The notes: generated from the sequence alone by a model not told the origin. Counted from the first letter of the stretch, positions 28,399 to 37,706 are shown. The stretch: 64,000 nt of DNA from Planococcus sp. MB-3u-03 (GCF_002833405.1 NZ_CP025135.1:1779501-1843500); one strand, 5' to 3'. Translations and numbers: made by a program.

Positions 28399-28829
28399 TG
28401 CGCAGCTTCCTCAATCGCTCTTTTCACAGCATCACGCACTTGCTCCATTTCAAAGCCTTCGATTTCTTCGCGCGGAATGAAATGCGCAAGCTGGCCGTCT
28501 TTTACGACCGCGATCGAAGGAGACGATGGCGGCACTTCCTCAAAATACTGGCGCATCTGCGCTGTCGCTTCCTTGTCCTGTCCTGCAAAGACCGTCACCA
28601 AATGATCCGGCTTATGCTCAGCTAATTCCACCGCTTCGCGTACTGCTGGGCGTGCAAGCCCTGCGGCACATCCACAGATCGAGTTGATGATCACGAGGCT
28701 CACGCCTTGTGAATTGCTCATATGTTCGTTGACGTCTTCTGCCGTCGTCAGCTCCGTGAATCCGGATTCCGTTAGTTCTTTGCGCATTGGGACGACAATG
28801 CCTTTCATGTATTCATCGTATGCGTTCAT
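28395..28829 (-). CDS. Bacilliredoxin (YphP/YqiW family)
   Basis: A 144-residue thioredoxin-like protein with the unusual CGC active site in INSICGCAAGLARPA. Bacilliredoxins remove bacillithiol from oxidised protein thiols. The length and the motif VFAGQDKEATAQMRQYF match the family. It overlaps the methyltransferase gene downstream by stop-start coupling. BrxA versus BrxB cannot be assigned safely. Confidence 0.92.
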   Translation of the reverse strand: MNAYDEYMKGIVVPMRKELTESGFTELTTAEDVNEHMSNSQGVSLVIINSICGCAAGLARPAVREAVELAEHKPDHLVTVFAGQDKEATAQMRQYFEEVPPSSPSIAVVKDGQLAHFIPREEIEGFEMEQVRDAVKRAIEEAAQ

Positions 28830-29222
28830 ATATCTCCCTGCTTTCTTTTAAAGAATAGTTGTTTTTAATTATCGTTTCACTGTCCATAGTAACGTATTTT
28901 CTATCCGAATTCATAATATCATGTTCGAAAAAACAGGTTTGATATATTTTGGCGTTTTATCATTTGATATTCGATTCGAAGAAAAGATCAATTGTTCAAT
29001 AATAAATACATAAATGAGAAGTTTTTTGCTATAAGGTTATCTCTCATCTGATAGGATATAGGTAACTTCTTCTTATTCATTTCTGATCGTCACATTCTCT
29101 ACTTGGCGATCCACTTCAAAAGAGCTGCCAACATCAACCTGGTTAAAAATCCTTTTAGAAATATTCAATCGACTAAAAATAAGAACATCACTCTTTATCT
29201 CCGTAATAAACCTGCTTATGCC
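28830..29222. other. AT-rich intergenic spacer, no gene supported
   Basis: About 390 bases, markedly AT-richer than flanking genes. Short open frames exist but lack ribosome binding sites and family resemblance; one would use the downstream terminator as its start region. It marks the left edge of the accessory part of the window. Confidence 0.5.
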
Positions 29223-29275
29223 AAAAAGCGTTTCATTCTGGAGATCCATCTCCAAAATGAAACGCTAACTTTTTA
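29223..29275. terminator. Terminator of the aldo/keto reductase gene
   Basis: Long stem: AGCGTTTCATT with AATGAAACGCT, plus inner GGAGA with TCTCC, flanked by runs of A and T. It starts at the reductase stop codon. Confidence 0.85.
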
Positions 29276-30079
29276 TAGAGCAGCAATGCGCTCCCGCTCA
29301 CTTGCCGTTAGTTCAAAGTCGAAAATATCCAAACTTTGTGCTTGACGGTCTTTATCGTGAGACTTAGGGATGACGACAATGTTTTGTTCGATTTGGTACC
29401 GCAATACAACTTGAGCGTAGGTCTTGCCGTACTGGCGGCCGATTTCTTGCAATGCTTGCTTGGCTTTATCATCAATACCGCCTAACGGTGACCAAGCTAC
29501 AGAAGCAATCCCGTTATCCTTATGATGAGCAATCAGCTCCTCATTCCACTTTCCAACGTGGGATTCAATTTGGTTTACGGCTGGTTTGACTTTACCGTTT
29601 TCGAGGATCAAATCAAGTTGCTCTTTGTTGAAGTTTGATACCCCGATGGACTTGAACACGCCCCGGTCATAATGGTCTTCAAGAATGCGCCAAGCTTCCA
29701 ACATCTCATCATTATTATCCCACGGGAAATGAATGAGAAACAAATCAATATAGTCAGTCTGTAATTTGGCTAAGCTTTTTTCGATTTCAGCTACTGCCCA
29801 ATCTATACTGCTTATTCCTTTGCGAGTACTTAATTTAGTAGTGATAAAGAAATCTTCGCGCGGTACTGAGGATTTGTGGATTCCTTTTCCTACAACTTCC
29901 TCATTGGAATACAGTTGAGCAGAATCGAAATGACGGTAGCCATTTTCAATAGCCCAATCGATTTCTTCGGTGTCTCCTCTTAAATTACCAGAGAATTGAT
30001 TTCCTTCTTTGCCGAAAGTGTTAGTTCCGCTGCCGACAATCGGAATCTCGACATTATCGTTTAATTGAATAGTTTTCAT
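29273..30079 (-). CDS. Aldo/keto reductase
   Basis: A 268-residue NADPH-dependent reductase with a TIM barrel. The catalytic Asp and Tyr are in HFDSAQLYSNEEVVG, Lys in TTKLS and His in LFLIHFPWD. The C-terminal NADPH site includes VIPKSHDKDR. The ATG at 30079 follows AGGAAAGAG. Substrates are probably small aldehydes or ketones. Its base composition is lower in GC than the core genes and it lies next to an IS110 copy, suggesting horizontal acquisition. Confidence 0.88.
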   Translation of the reverse strand: MKTIQLNDNVEIPIVGSGTNTFGKEGNQFSGNLRGDTEEIDWAIENGYRHFDSAQLYSNEEVVGKGIHKSSVPREDFFITTKLSTRKGISSIDWAVAEIEKSLAKLQTDYIDLFLIHFPWDNNDEMLEAWRILEDHYDRGVFKSIGVSNFNKEQLDLILENGKVKPAVNQIESHVGKWNEELIAHHKDNGIASVAWSPLGGIDDKAKQALQEIGRQYGKTYAQVVLRYQIEQNIVVIPKSHDKDRQAQSLDIFDFELTASERERIAAL

Positions 30080-30404
30080 GCTCTTTCCTCCTATACTATG
30101 TGTTATCATAATCCGGCATATAATACCTACAAGAACTATAACTTGCGCCTCACAGGATTTATAAAGCCATATTATGTATTTTACCCACCCCGATATCTTT
30201 TTGAACATTACTACAGCAATATCGAAATTTGAAGCGCAGGCCCTAATCTTACATAGCAACAAAGACCTGCGGTAGTATGTCAAATGAAAAATAAGGCATG
30301 ATGCACTGATCAAAGGTCAATTTTGTTGAAAAAGACCGCAAGAAATAGACCAGTAAATAATTTACATTTACTGGGATTTTTCGAAAGGTACGCAATGACG
30401 ATGG
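30080..30404. other. Spacer between the reductase and IS110 genes
   Basis: Holds the reductase promoter region and the 3' non-coding end of the IS110 element. The IS end cannot be fixed from one copy because this family has no terminal inverted repeats. No gene is supported. Confidence 0.4.
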
Positions 30405-31640
30405 CTATGTCATCGCTTCACGCTCCTTTCCCGGCGTGAAGAGTTGGTGGCTGCGTAGTAGCGCATCCACCAAGCGCACGAGTTTTCTTGCGGTTAGAAC
30501 GAGGGCTCGTTTGTGTTGATGTTTCGGCACTTCTCGGTACTTTTTCGCGTAATAGTCTTGATACTCGGGAACATGCCTTCTTACCGAGTTGGCGGCTTCA
30601 ACCAGGTAATAACGCAAGTAATGATTCCCGTTACGCGACAAGGCGGTAGATTCGGCGGTAAACGTGCCGGATTGGTGTTTTCGCCAGTAGAGACCGGCGT
30701 ATTTGGCAATTTGGCTTTCCTCTTCAAATCGTTCGATTTGACCGATTTCAGCGATGATCCCGGCGGCGAAGACCGGACCAATGCCAGGAATGGAATCAAG
30801 GGTTTGGGTAAGCCCAGCCATCAGTTTCGTAATCGATTTATCGAGTTCCTTGATCTGTTTATTGAACGTGCGAATGAGCTCGATGGACGTACCCAGAATC
30901 ACATCCATCGAGTCTTCGACGACTTGGTCCAAGCGATACGAAGAGCGTGTGGCTTTTTGGATGGATGCAGCGATGCAGGCCGGATCGTTGAACCGGTTCT
31001 TTCCTTTTTCCTGCAGGAAGGCAGCCAGCTCTTCGAGTGGCATCTCGGCCACTTCTTCCAGGCTGAGTTTCTCCAGAAACAGTTCCATCATGGCATTGCC
31101 GAACACTGAAGCGTCGACTTCCTGAGTGAACGTGTTGCACTTGAAACTGAGGTGTTGGAGAAAGTGCTGCTTTTCCTTCGTCAATGCCTTGACGAGATGA
31201 TAACGAGACCGCGTCAATTGTTGCAGCGCCACGTACTGGCTTTCCTTGACGACGGACAGCTGATTGCGGCCGAAGCGCAAGTAATCGGCAATGACGAACG
31301 CATCAATTTCATCCGTCTTATCCATGTCCGAATAGCTTTTCTTGAAATTGGCGATTTGCTTTGGGTTCATGACGAACACCTTCGCGCCAAAGCGTTTCAA
31401 CTCCTCATCATGATGCAGGAACATCGACGGATGGAAGCTGTAAACGGAAGTCGATTCCAAGCCGATCTTCAGAACATCGACCTCCTGCCCACTCAAACGA
31501 GCCATCAGTCGTTCTTTGAGGACCGTGGCACCGGGCAGGTCATTCGAAACAGCGAAGGTGTCGAGTTTTTCCCCGTCACCGTCCAGAAAACAGACACGCA
31601 TATCAAATGAGCTAACATCTAAACCAACAAATAATCTCAT
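30405..31640 (-). CDS. IS110-family transposase
   Basis: A 411-residue transposase. The N-terminal RuvC-like DEDD domain has the first Asp in FVGLDVSS (residue 8), Glu in GLESTSVYS and acidic DKTDEIDAF. A helical linker follows, then the C-terminal Transposase_20 domain with IPGIGPVFAAGIIAEIG and the likely catalytic serine in ALSRNGNHYLRYY. The frame is uninterrupted, unlike many neighbours, so it could be active. RBS AGGAGG precedes the ATG at 31640. Confidence 0.93.
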   Translation of the reverse strand: MRLFVGLDVSSFDMRVCFLDGDGEKLDTFAVSNDLPGATVLKERLMARLSGQEVDVLKIGLESTSVYSFHPSMFLHHDEELKRFGAKVFVMNPKQIANFKKSYSDMDKTDEIDAFVIADYLRFGRNQLSVVKESQYVALQQLTRSRYHLVKALTKEKQHFLQHLSFKCNTFTQEVDASVFGNAMMELFLEKLSLEEVAEMPLEELAAFLQEKGKNRFNDPACIAASIQKATRSSYRLDQVVEDSMDVILGTSIELIRTFNKQIKELDKSITKLMAGLTQTLDSIPGIGPVFAAGIIAEIGQIERFEEESQIAKYAGLYWRKHQSGTFTAESTALSRNGNHYLRYYLVEAANSVRRHVPEYQDYYAKKYREVPKHQHKRALVLTARKLVRLVDALLRSHQLFTPGKEREAMT

Positions 31641-31649
31641 CGGAAGACC

Positions 31650-31915
31650 TCCTTTCGATTTAGCATCATCTGGCCAGTTCTTGGACGCCTTGAGATATCT
31701 CTAGTGTGTACGCCGACCAACAACCTCGTGTATGAGAGCTCATCCTGAGTCGAAAGCCGCCCCAGCGCTACTAACAGCTGGGTTCGATCTTCAGGAGGCT
31801 CAGCCTGCGAGTAGGGAGTTCCGCGCGTGCACTGAGAAACAGTCTTAGAATGTGGTCCAGCCACAGGAGGGATAAGAATTGTCCCAAATGATCCTACGAC
31901 CATTATCTAGAAATA
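31650..31915 (-). ncRNA. Candidate IS110 bridge RNA
   Basis: The non-coding stretch upstream of the transposase folds well. Minus-strand TCCTGA pairs with TCAGGA, TCGAA with TTCGA, and CCCAGC with GCTGGG, nested at 31744-31797 with unpaired internal loops. Such stem and internal-loop domains are the layout of bridge RNAs, where loops pair with target and donor DNA. Exact ends and loop pairings cannot be set without the empty site. Confidence 0.45.
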
Positions 31916-32011
31916 TACCGGGACGTCCAAGCTGTCTGCTTGAGAAATCAAAGTGAAATAAGAAGACTGGTTCGTAAGAACCTTAAACATAATATACGAG
32001 GAGGGATTAAA

Positions 32012-32434
32012 ATGAAGCCAAGAATCTCTGTCATCACTACTGGCGTGGACGATCTCAAGCGAGCGCTAAAATTTTACCGGGACGGCTTGGGGTTACCGAC
32101 AGAAGGAATCGTTGGGGAGGAGTTCGATAACGGAGCCGTCGCCTTTTTCGATCTTCAGCAAGGGCTGAAACTCGCCATTTGGAAACGCCAAGACATCGCC
32201 CACGAAACGAAAGTATCGATGGGCCCGCCAAGTCCTACAGAATTCACGCTCGGCCATAACGTCAACAGCAAAGCAGAAGTCGATGCGGTGATGGCCCAGG
32301 CTGAACAAGCCGGAGCCCTTATAACCGACCCAGCACATGATACGTTTTGGGGCGGTTACTCCGGGCATTTTCAAGATCCGGACGGCCATTTATGGGAAAT
32401 TGTATGGAATCCTGCATGGGGAGAAGTGGATTAA
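32012..32434 (+). CDS. VOC-superfamily (glyoxalase/bleomycin-resistance) protein
   Basis: A 140-residue protein of two beta-alpha-beta-beta-beta units: an N-terminal half starting PRISVITTGVDDLKRALKFY and a C-terminal half with GHFQDPDGHLWEIVWNP, the typical final strand with metal-binding Glu. RBS GAGGAGG precedes the ATG. The family includes glyoxalases, dioxygenases and antibiotic-binding proteins; the substrate is not predictable. Confidence 0.88.
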   Translation: MKPRISVITTGVDDLKRALKFYRDGLGLPTEGIVGEEFDNGAVAFFDLQQGLKLAIWKRQDIAHETKVSMGPPSPTEFTLGHNVNSKAEVDAVMAQAEQAGALITDPAHDTFWGGYSGHFQDPDGHLWEIVWNPAWGEVD

Positions 32435-32463
32435 TTCCTGTCTTAAACTAAAGGGGGATTGAC

Positions 32464-33162
32464 ATGAAATTACGCAATTTCTTTTACGAGGCATTCCTGT
32501 TCCTGCTGGTGATCGTTTCCGTCATCATTGCGCTCGTTTCCAACGAACGTTTCACCCTGGTTCATTGGATCATCTGGGGGATTTTCTTCGTTGATTATTT
32601 CACCCGCTTCTTTGCAGCAGAGCGCAAATGGCAGTTCATCAAATCCCACCCCTTTGAATTGATTGCCATCATTCCGCTGGATGCGATTTATCAGGCAGCG
32701 CGTTTTTTCATGTTTTTCCGGATGTTGAAATTATGGGGCATCCTTCCCCGCTTTTTAAGGCCTGTGTATGCCGTCTTAAAAACGAATGGCTTGGAAAAGC
32801 TGCTGATTTTCGCGGTCATTTTGATTTTTCTTGTGCCGATCCCAATGATCCTAATCGAACCTCAAATTGTTACTTACAATGATGCCATCTGGTGGGCGAT
32901 TGTGACGATTACGACTGTTGGATATGGCGATATCACCCCTGAAACCGGCGTCGGGCGCTTGTTAGCGGTCATTTTGATGTTTGTCGGAATCGGCATTATC
33001 GGAACGTTCACCAGTGCCATTTCGGCCTATTTCGCCTCCCGCAGGCGAGCACTGGAAGAAGACCGCGTGCTCGACATCGTCAATTCAATCAAAAAAATCG
33101 AAAAACTGACTGCAGAAGACCACCAGCTCATCCAACGCTATTTGAAGAAAAAAATGGAATGA
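32464..33162 (+). CDS. Voltage-gated-type potassium channel protein
   Basis: A 232-residue membrane protein with a short N-terminal voltage-sensor-like set of helices, then a pore loop containing the K+ selectivity filter TVGYGD (in TITTVGYGDITPETG) before the last helix. It ends in a charged helical cytoplasmic tail (KKIEKLTAEDHQLIQRYLKKK), perhaps for tetramer formation. The ATG follows AAGGGGG. It lies 29 bases after the VOC gene in the same direction, possibly co-transcribed. Confidence 0.88.
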   Translation: MKLRNFFYEAFLFLLVIVSVIIALVSNERFTLVHWIIWGIFFVDYFTRFFAAERKWQFIKSHPFELIAIIPLDAIYQAARFFMFFRMLKLWGILPRFLRPVYAVLKTNGLEKLLIFAVILIFLVPIPMILIEPQIVTYNDAIWWAIVTITTVGYGDITPETGVGRLLAVILMFVGIGIIGTFTSAISAYFASRRRALEEDRVLDIVNSIKKIEKLTAEDHQLIQRYLKKKME

Positions 33163-33193
33163 TATGCCTCTAGAAGTTTATACCGCTAAGCAA

Positions 33194-33240
33194 GAAAAAA
33201 AGTCGGCCGCTTGTGGATTCCACGAGCGACCGACTTTTTT
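33194..33240. terminator. Terminator of the VOC/K+-channel unit
   Basis: AAAAAAGTCGG pairs with CCGACTTTTTT with a further interrupted stem inside (CGCTTGTGG with CCACGAGCG); symmetric A/T runs allow both directions. Confidence 0.85.
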
Positions 33241-33252
33241 CGTATTTCCTTC

Positions 33253-33551
33253 TTATTTGTTCTTATATTGCCCATTGATATACGACAGCATATCCCTGAA
33301 ACTATCGTAATGGAACCAGTCATAGCGCATTTTCTGGTCCACTTCGCCTTCGTCATCGATATGCATGGAATTGGCGCTCAGCTGCAGGATTTCCGTATCT
33401 TCCGCATCTGTCGGTTCTTCTTCAAATGCATGATCGGCGAATTTTTCTTCACCGATTCATAAAACCTGTCGCGCTCATCTTCTTTTCAAATTCCACGATT
33501 CGTATTTGCCGCGGCAAAGAACTTCTATTGAATATACTTGTTTTCAGCCAT
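33253..33551 (-). pseudogene. Broken small acidic protein gene
   Basis: After GGAGGAGAG the ATG at 33551 starts MAENKYI. Pieces in three frames then read IEVLCRGKYESWNLK, DERDRFYESVKK and FADHAFEEEPTDAED, followed by EILQLSANSMHIDDEGE and DWFHYDSFRDMLSY to a TAA. About three single-base losses (two in A-runs) reconstruct an acidic protein of about 99 residues. No family recognised. Total length is 299 nt. Sequencing errors are as likely as decay. Confidence 0.5.
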
Positions 33552-33689
33552 GTTCTCTCCTCCAAGTAAAGCGTCGTATTGCTCTTTACCTCAAGGAAGC
33601 AGACGGGAAACATTTCTTTCACGCTTAGTGTATTGATACAACACTGGCACATTCAAGAATTTATAGAAAGCAGAAGCCTTAACAAAACA

Positions 33690-33931
33690 ATCAATGAAAT
33701 ATTTTAGTGTTTGGAGAAGCGTCCGCTCGTAACCCCTTCTGCTCAATAATGCTCCGCATTACTTTCGCAAAGATAATGTCTCCCGTAGGTCGACCTTATC
33801 TTTCCAGTGGATCAGCGAGACGGCCGAGACCCCGCAAGGCGCAGAGCGGCTGAGGAGGCTTGGGCGCGAGCCCACGGAAAGCGAGCGGTAAGCTTCGGAA
33901 AACACGCTAATAAATTTTTTGTGAGTCTAAA
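33690..33931 (+). repeat. Dispersed palindromic repeat, copy B, with internal insertion
   Basis: The core at 33708-33904 matches copies A and C (CCAGTGGATCAGCGAGAC and GAGGAGGCTTGGGCGCGAG stretches), but has about 74 extra bases at 33730-33803 between the left arm and the body. The insert has its own inverted repeat, AAAGATAA with TTATCTTT. The closing arms read TGTTT and AAACA, where the other copies have TATTT and AAATA, so pairing is kept. No duplicated terminators flank it. It ends at the cvfC stop codon. Confidence 0.75.
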
Positions 33932-35062
33932 TCACTTATTGTCTTTCATCGTCTGGCGGGCTTCGGTCATTTGCTTCCATACCGAACCGCGCGCTTCTTC
34001 GCCTTGTTCAATACGGGCGATCGCCATCTTGATCTGGAGCTTCACTTCGAACTCAGGGTCATTTTCCGCTTCTTTCAGTGCCGGAAGGGCTTGTTCCGTT
34101 CCCGTTTCATACAAGAACATTGCGGCACGCCAGCGCACGAGCTTGTTTTTGTCTTGCAATGTTTCGATCATGATCGGTTCGAACGCTTCGAAGCCAAGGT
34201 CGCTGATGGTGTCGCCTGCTGTGCGGCGCACCGCCCACGACTTGTCTCTCATCGCCTGTTCTGCGTACGGCACGACCGCTTCATCGTCGATGTCACCGAG
34301 GTAAATTGCTGCTTGGCGGCGAATCGACATCTTGTCGTCTTCCAACGCTTTGCCCAATAGCGGCAAATCCTCTAGATCCGCTTCAACCAATTGGCCGAGC
34401 AATTGGAAGCGCGTCTCCCAATCCGGTGCGTCGAATTCTTCCAAAGACACTCTGCGTTTATTGATTTTGCCAGCCGATTCATTCGATTCGGTTTTGCTGG
34501 TCAAAGAATCCAGGCGTTCGTTCGGATACGCCGCTTCGATTTCCTCGACGATGCTTTTGCCAATTTCCGCTTTTTCGCCGTAACGGACCCCGTAATCCGC
34601 CCATTTACGCTGGAAGATGAAGTTTTCATCGGTGGGGTCCATGACTTTGTTCATCGCCTGCACAAACCGTTCCGGCATCGCGAAGCGCTCTTCCGATTGC
34701 GAATCGAACACTTTCACTTGCAACGGAATGCCTTTGAATTCCTGGACATGGACATACACTTCGCCGAAATGCTCATCGATCTCAAGTTCTTCCTCGGAAC
34801 CATTGCCTACGCCAAAGACTTTGCGCACATCCGCGAGAATGCCTTCCCAGTCGGATTTCGCATTGCGTTCGACTGCGAGGAAATCCGCCACATGGTAGAC
34901 GCCTTTGACGCCATCGATCGCTAAGATTTCCTGCACTTCTTTCGGCGCGCCTTCAAGTTGGTCTTTCTTGTAATTATGGCTTTTCCCGAACGGCAATTCC
35001 TGGTCGATGATCACTTTCATCGTATTCGGGCTTGGAGTCGGTTCAATCGCTAGTATTTTCAA
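33932..35062 (-). CDS. cvfC: CvfC/YpgR-like protein: NifU-N-like plus HEAT repeats
   Basis: A 376-residue protein. The N-terminal part (KILAIEPTPSPNTMKVIID) is like the scaffold domain of Nfu/NifU. The C-terminal half has HEAT-like repeats, visible as MSIRRQAAIYLGDI, WAVRRTAGDTISDLG and LVRWRAAMFLYETG. It resembles conserved virulence factor C of staphylococci and YpgR of B. subtilis. The TTG at 35062 follows AGGAGGG at good spacing. No terminator follows; repeat copy B abuts the stop. Confidence 0.83.
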   Translation of the reverse strand: MKILAIEPTPSPNTMKVIIDQELPFGKSHNYKKDQLEGAPKEVQEILAIDGVKGVYHVADFLAVERNAKSDWEGILADVRKVFGVGNGSEEELEIDEHFGEVYVHVQEFKGIPLQVKVFDSQSEERFAMPERFVQAMNKVMDPTDENFIFQRKWADYGVRYGEKAEIGKSIVEEIEAAYPNERLDSLTSKTESNESAGKINKRRVSLEEFDAPDWETRFQLLGQLVEADLEDLPLLGKALEDDKMSIRRQAAIYLGDIDDEAVVPYAEQAMRDKSWAVRRTAGDTISDLGFEAFEPIMIETLQDKNKLVRWRAAMFLYETGTEQALPALKEAENDPEFEVKLQIKMAIARIEQGEEARGSVWKQMTEARQTMKDNK

Positions 35063-35082
35063 AATAATCCCTCCTGTGTAAA

Positions 35083-36973
35083 TTACGCTTCTGCCAGTTC
35101 CTGCAGATAGCTCCACCGTTCAATCAATTCATCGTACTCGGCGGTATAGGCATCAATCTGGTCGGTCAATTCTTGCAATTTATCAAAATCAGATCCGGCT
35201 TTGGACATTTGTGCTTCGGTCTGTTCGATTTTCTCTTCCACTTCCGCGATTTTATCGAGTATGCCGTCATACTCCTTTTTCTCGAGGAAACTCATCTTCT
35301 TCTTTTTTTCCGGTACCTGCGGTGCAACACTTGAAACCGGTATATTATTTGCCACAGTTACAGCTTGCGGCTCAACTACCGGCTTCTTTTCTTTCAGCCA
35401 GTCGGTATAGAGGCCTTGATACTCATCGACCGTGCCGCTGCCGAGTGTCCATAGTTTTTCGCGATGCGGTCAGGAAAAAGCGGTCATGGGAAATAGTCAA
35501 GACGACGCCTGGGAAGTTTTCCAAAAAGTCTTCCAGGACAGACAAGGTTTGGATGTCCAAATCATTCGTCGGCTCATCGAGCAATAGGATATTCGGTTTT
35601 TCCATCAATAATTTCAGCAAGTACAAGCGCTTACGCTCGCCTCCTGACAATTTGCCGATCAAGGTGCCGTGTGCATTCGACGGGAACAAGAATCGCTCGA
35701 GCATTTGCGTCGCGGACAGGCGGACGCCTTTTTCCGCTTCAAAATCACTTGATACTTCCTGGATGTATTCGATCATGCGCTGGGATTCGTCCATTTCCGG
35801 CAAACGCTGCGTGAAATGCGCGATCTTGACGGTGCTGCCGTAGTCCAACGTGCCGCTTGTCGCTTCCAAGTCGCCAGCGATCAATTTCATGAGCGTTGAT
35901 TTTCCTGCACCGTTCGGGCCAACGATGCCGATGCGGTCGCCGCCTTGCAAGAGGAAGTCAAACGAATGGAAAATTTCATGGTCGCAGTATGAAACGCCCA
36001 GAATTTCCCCTTCAATAATCTTCTTGCCTAGTCGCTGGCTCTGCATTGATAATTCAAGGCTCGTATTATCGGACGTTGATTGCAGGTCTTCCAATAATTG
36101 GTCAAAACGCTGGATGCGCGCTTTTTGTTTCGTGCTGCGGGCTTTCGCACCGCGGCGAATCCATTTCAGCTCTGAGCGGAAACGGTTGTGCATCTTCTGT
36201 TTGGTCGCTTCGGCCATTTCTTCGCGCACGGCTCTGGCTTCCAGATAATCGCCGTAGTTCCCTTTATGCGTATACATCGTCTGATCCGCCAGTTCAAAGA
36301 TATGCGTCGAGACCGCGTCAAGGAAGTAACGGTCATGCGTCACAAAAAGCATGGCGCTGTTCATGCGCAACAAGGTTTCCTGTAGCCATTCAGTAGAACC
36401 TGCGTCCAAATGGTTGGTCGGCTCATCCAGAAGGATCAAATCAGCCGGTTCGATCAAGGCTTTCGCGAGCGCTACGCGTTTGCGCTGGCCGCCGGACAAT
36501 TCGCTGATCTGCTGGTCGTACATATCGATTCCGAGCTTGGTCAACGCCGTTTTCGCCAAAGCATTGATGTCCCAGGCGTTTTCGCGTTCCATGCCTTCCT
36601 GGATTTTCATCAACTCTTCCTGCAATTGTTCAGATCCGGAGTCGGCGATCATGTTCTGCAGTGCTTTTTCATAAGAGCGATTGAGTGCGAGAAGCGGAGA
36701 GTCCCCGGAGAAGACCGTCTCAAGGACAGTCAACGATTCGTCGAATTCAGGCTCCTGCATCAAATAAGTAATCCGGTATTTTTTCGGATGGTCCATTTCC
36801 ATCGTGTCGGATTCAAGGTCTCCTGCCAAGATCGACAGAAGAGTCGACTTGCCCGTTCCGTTGACACCGATCAAGCCGGCGCGTTCTCCTGGATACAATG
36901 AGAACTCAACATTGGTGAAGAGGGTTTTGACCCCCACTGATTTGCTTAAGTTTGTTACGTGTAAGTGGCTCAT
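35083..36973 (-). pseudogene. ABC-F ATPase (Uup/YfmR-like), frameshifted as read
   Basis: About 630 residues when two single-base losses near 35455-35485 are repaired (FLDRIAKKLWTLG). Two ATP-binding cassettes: Walker A GVNGTGKSTL and GPNGAGKSTL, signatures LSGGQRKR and LSGGERKR, Walker B LILLDEPTNHLD and ILLLDEPTNDLD. The inter-domain linker is rich in K/R. The tail (EKKEYDGILDKIAEVEEKIEQ) is a coiled coil like those of Uup and YfmR. ABC-F proteins act on ribosomes during stalled translation. ATGA overlap with the upstream HD gene. Confidence 0.88.
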
Positions 36974-37605
36974 TTTTTCCCATCCGTTTCGTTTTGTAGT
37001 TGCTCTAGAAAGGATAGCATATATTGGTGGCGTTCTTCAGCCATTTGCTTTCCGCTATCGGTCACCATGAGCTCTTTTAACAGCAAAAGCTTTTCGTAAA
37101 AATGCGTCACGGTGCTCGTATCGCCGTTCCGGTATTCACTTTCGGTCATCACTGTACGTGCTTGTTCATCCCAGTCATATAGTTTTCGGCGTTTTGCGCC
37201 GCCATACGCAAAGGCACGCGCAATGCCGATGGCGCCGATGGCATCGAGACGGTCAGCATCGCGGACGATTCTGCCTTCGATCGATTCCGGTTCCTTGTTC
37301 GTGCCGCCTTTAAAAGACACAGTCCGGATGATCGAGCGAATGTCACTGCGCTCTTTATCCGTCAGTACGAGCTCTCGGAGGATTTCTTGTTCCGGGTCTT
37401 CCCCTGCTTTTTTGTATTTTGGATCCGAGACGTCATGCAATAATACGGCAAGCTCGATCAATGCCCAATCGCCGCCTTCTGCCTGTGCAATATGGCGTGC
37501 ATTTTCCAATACCCGCTCGATGTGCTGCCAGTCGTGGCTCGCGTCAAACTGTTCATAGATGCTTTTTACTTTCACGCGGCAGTCCGCTATTGTTTCGGAA
37601 TTCAT
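36970..37605 (-). CDS. ypgQ: HD-domain phosphohydrolase, YpgQ-like
   Basis: A 211-residue HD-superfamily protein: first His in SHDWQHIERV, the HD pair in VLLHDVSD and the final Asp in RDADRLDAIGAIGIARAF. Metal-dependent phosphohydrolases of this type act on nucleotides; YpgQ of B. subtilis is a close match in layout and neighbourhood (beside ypgR). Its stop overlaps the ABC-F start. Confidence 0.87.
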   Translation of the reverse strand: MNSETIADCRVKVKSIYEQFDASHDWQHIERVLENARHIAQAEGGDWALIELAVLLHDVSDPKYKKAGEDPEQEILRELVLTDKERSDIRSIIRTVSFKGGTNKEPESIEGRIVRDADRLDAIGAIGIARAFAYGGAKRRKLYDWDEQARTVMTESEYRNGDTSTVTHFYEKLLLLKELMVTDSGKQMAEERHQYMLSFLEQLQNETDGKK

Positions 37606-37677
37606 GGATTCTCTCCTTTAAGGTGTTGTGTTTTCATTATACCGTGAAAAGGCCTGAAATGGCGCTCCATCGCCGTA

Positions 37678-37706
37678 TTGACCTTATATGCACCATCATG
37701 TATAGT
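37678..37706 (+). promoter_or_regulatory. Sigma-A promoter of the third csp gene
   Basis: TTGACC (37678-37683), a 17-base spacer and TATAGT (37701-37706): close to consensus, giving a leader of about 55 bases before the ATG. Confidence 0.65.

Larger units (their letters stand above)
30405..31916 (-). mobile_element. IS110-family insertion sequence (ends approximate)
   Basis: The element consists of the transposase gene and an upstream non-coding region of about 275 bases. IS110 elements encode a DEDD-type recombinase, lack inverted repeats, and use an RNA from the non-coding end (bridge RNA, shown for IS621) to choose target and donor. The left limit could extend to about 30320. The right limit is placed where the structured non-coding segment ends, and is a guess. 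Confidence 0.7.

Noticed and set aside
29073..29255. 60-residue open frame in the AT-rich spacer
   Set aside because: Its start region lies in the reductase terminator; no RBS and no recognised family.
31637..31903. 88-residue open frame upstream of the IS110 transposase
   Set aside because: It coincides with the structured non-coding end of the element and shows no protein family features.
33807..34304. 165-residue plus-strand frame over repeat copy B and cvfC
   Set aside because: Antisense to a well-supported gene and starts within the repeat.
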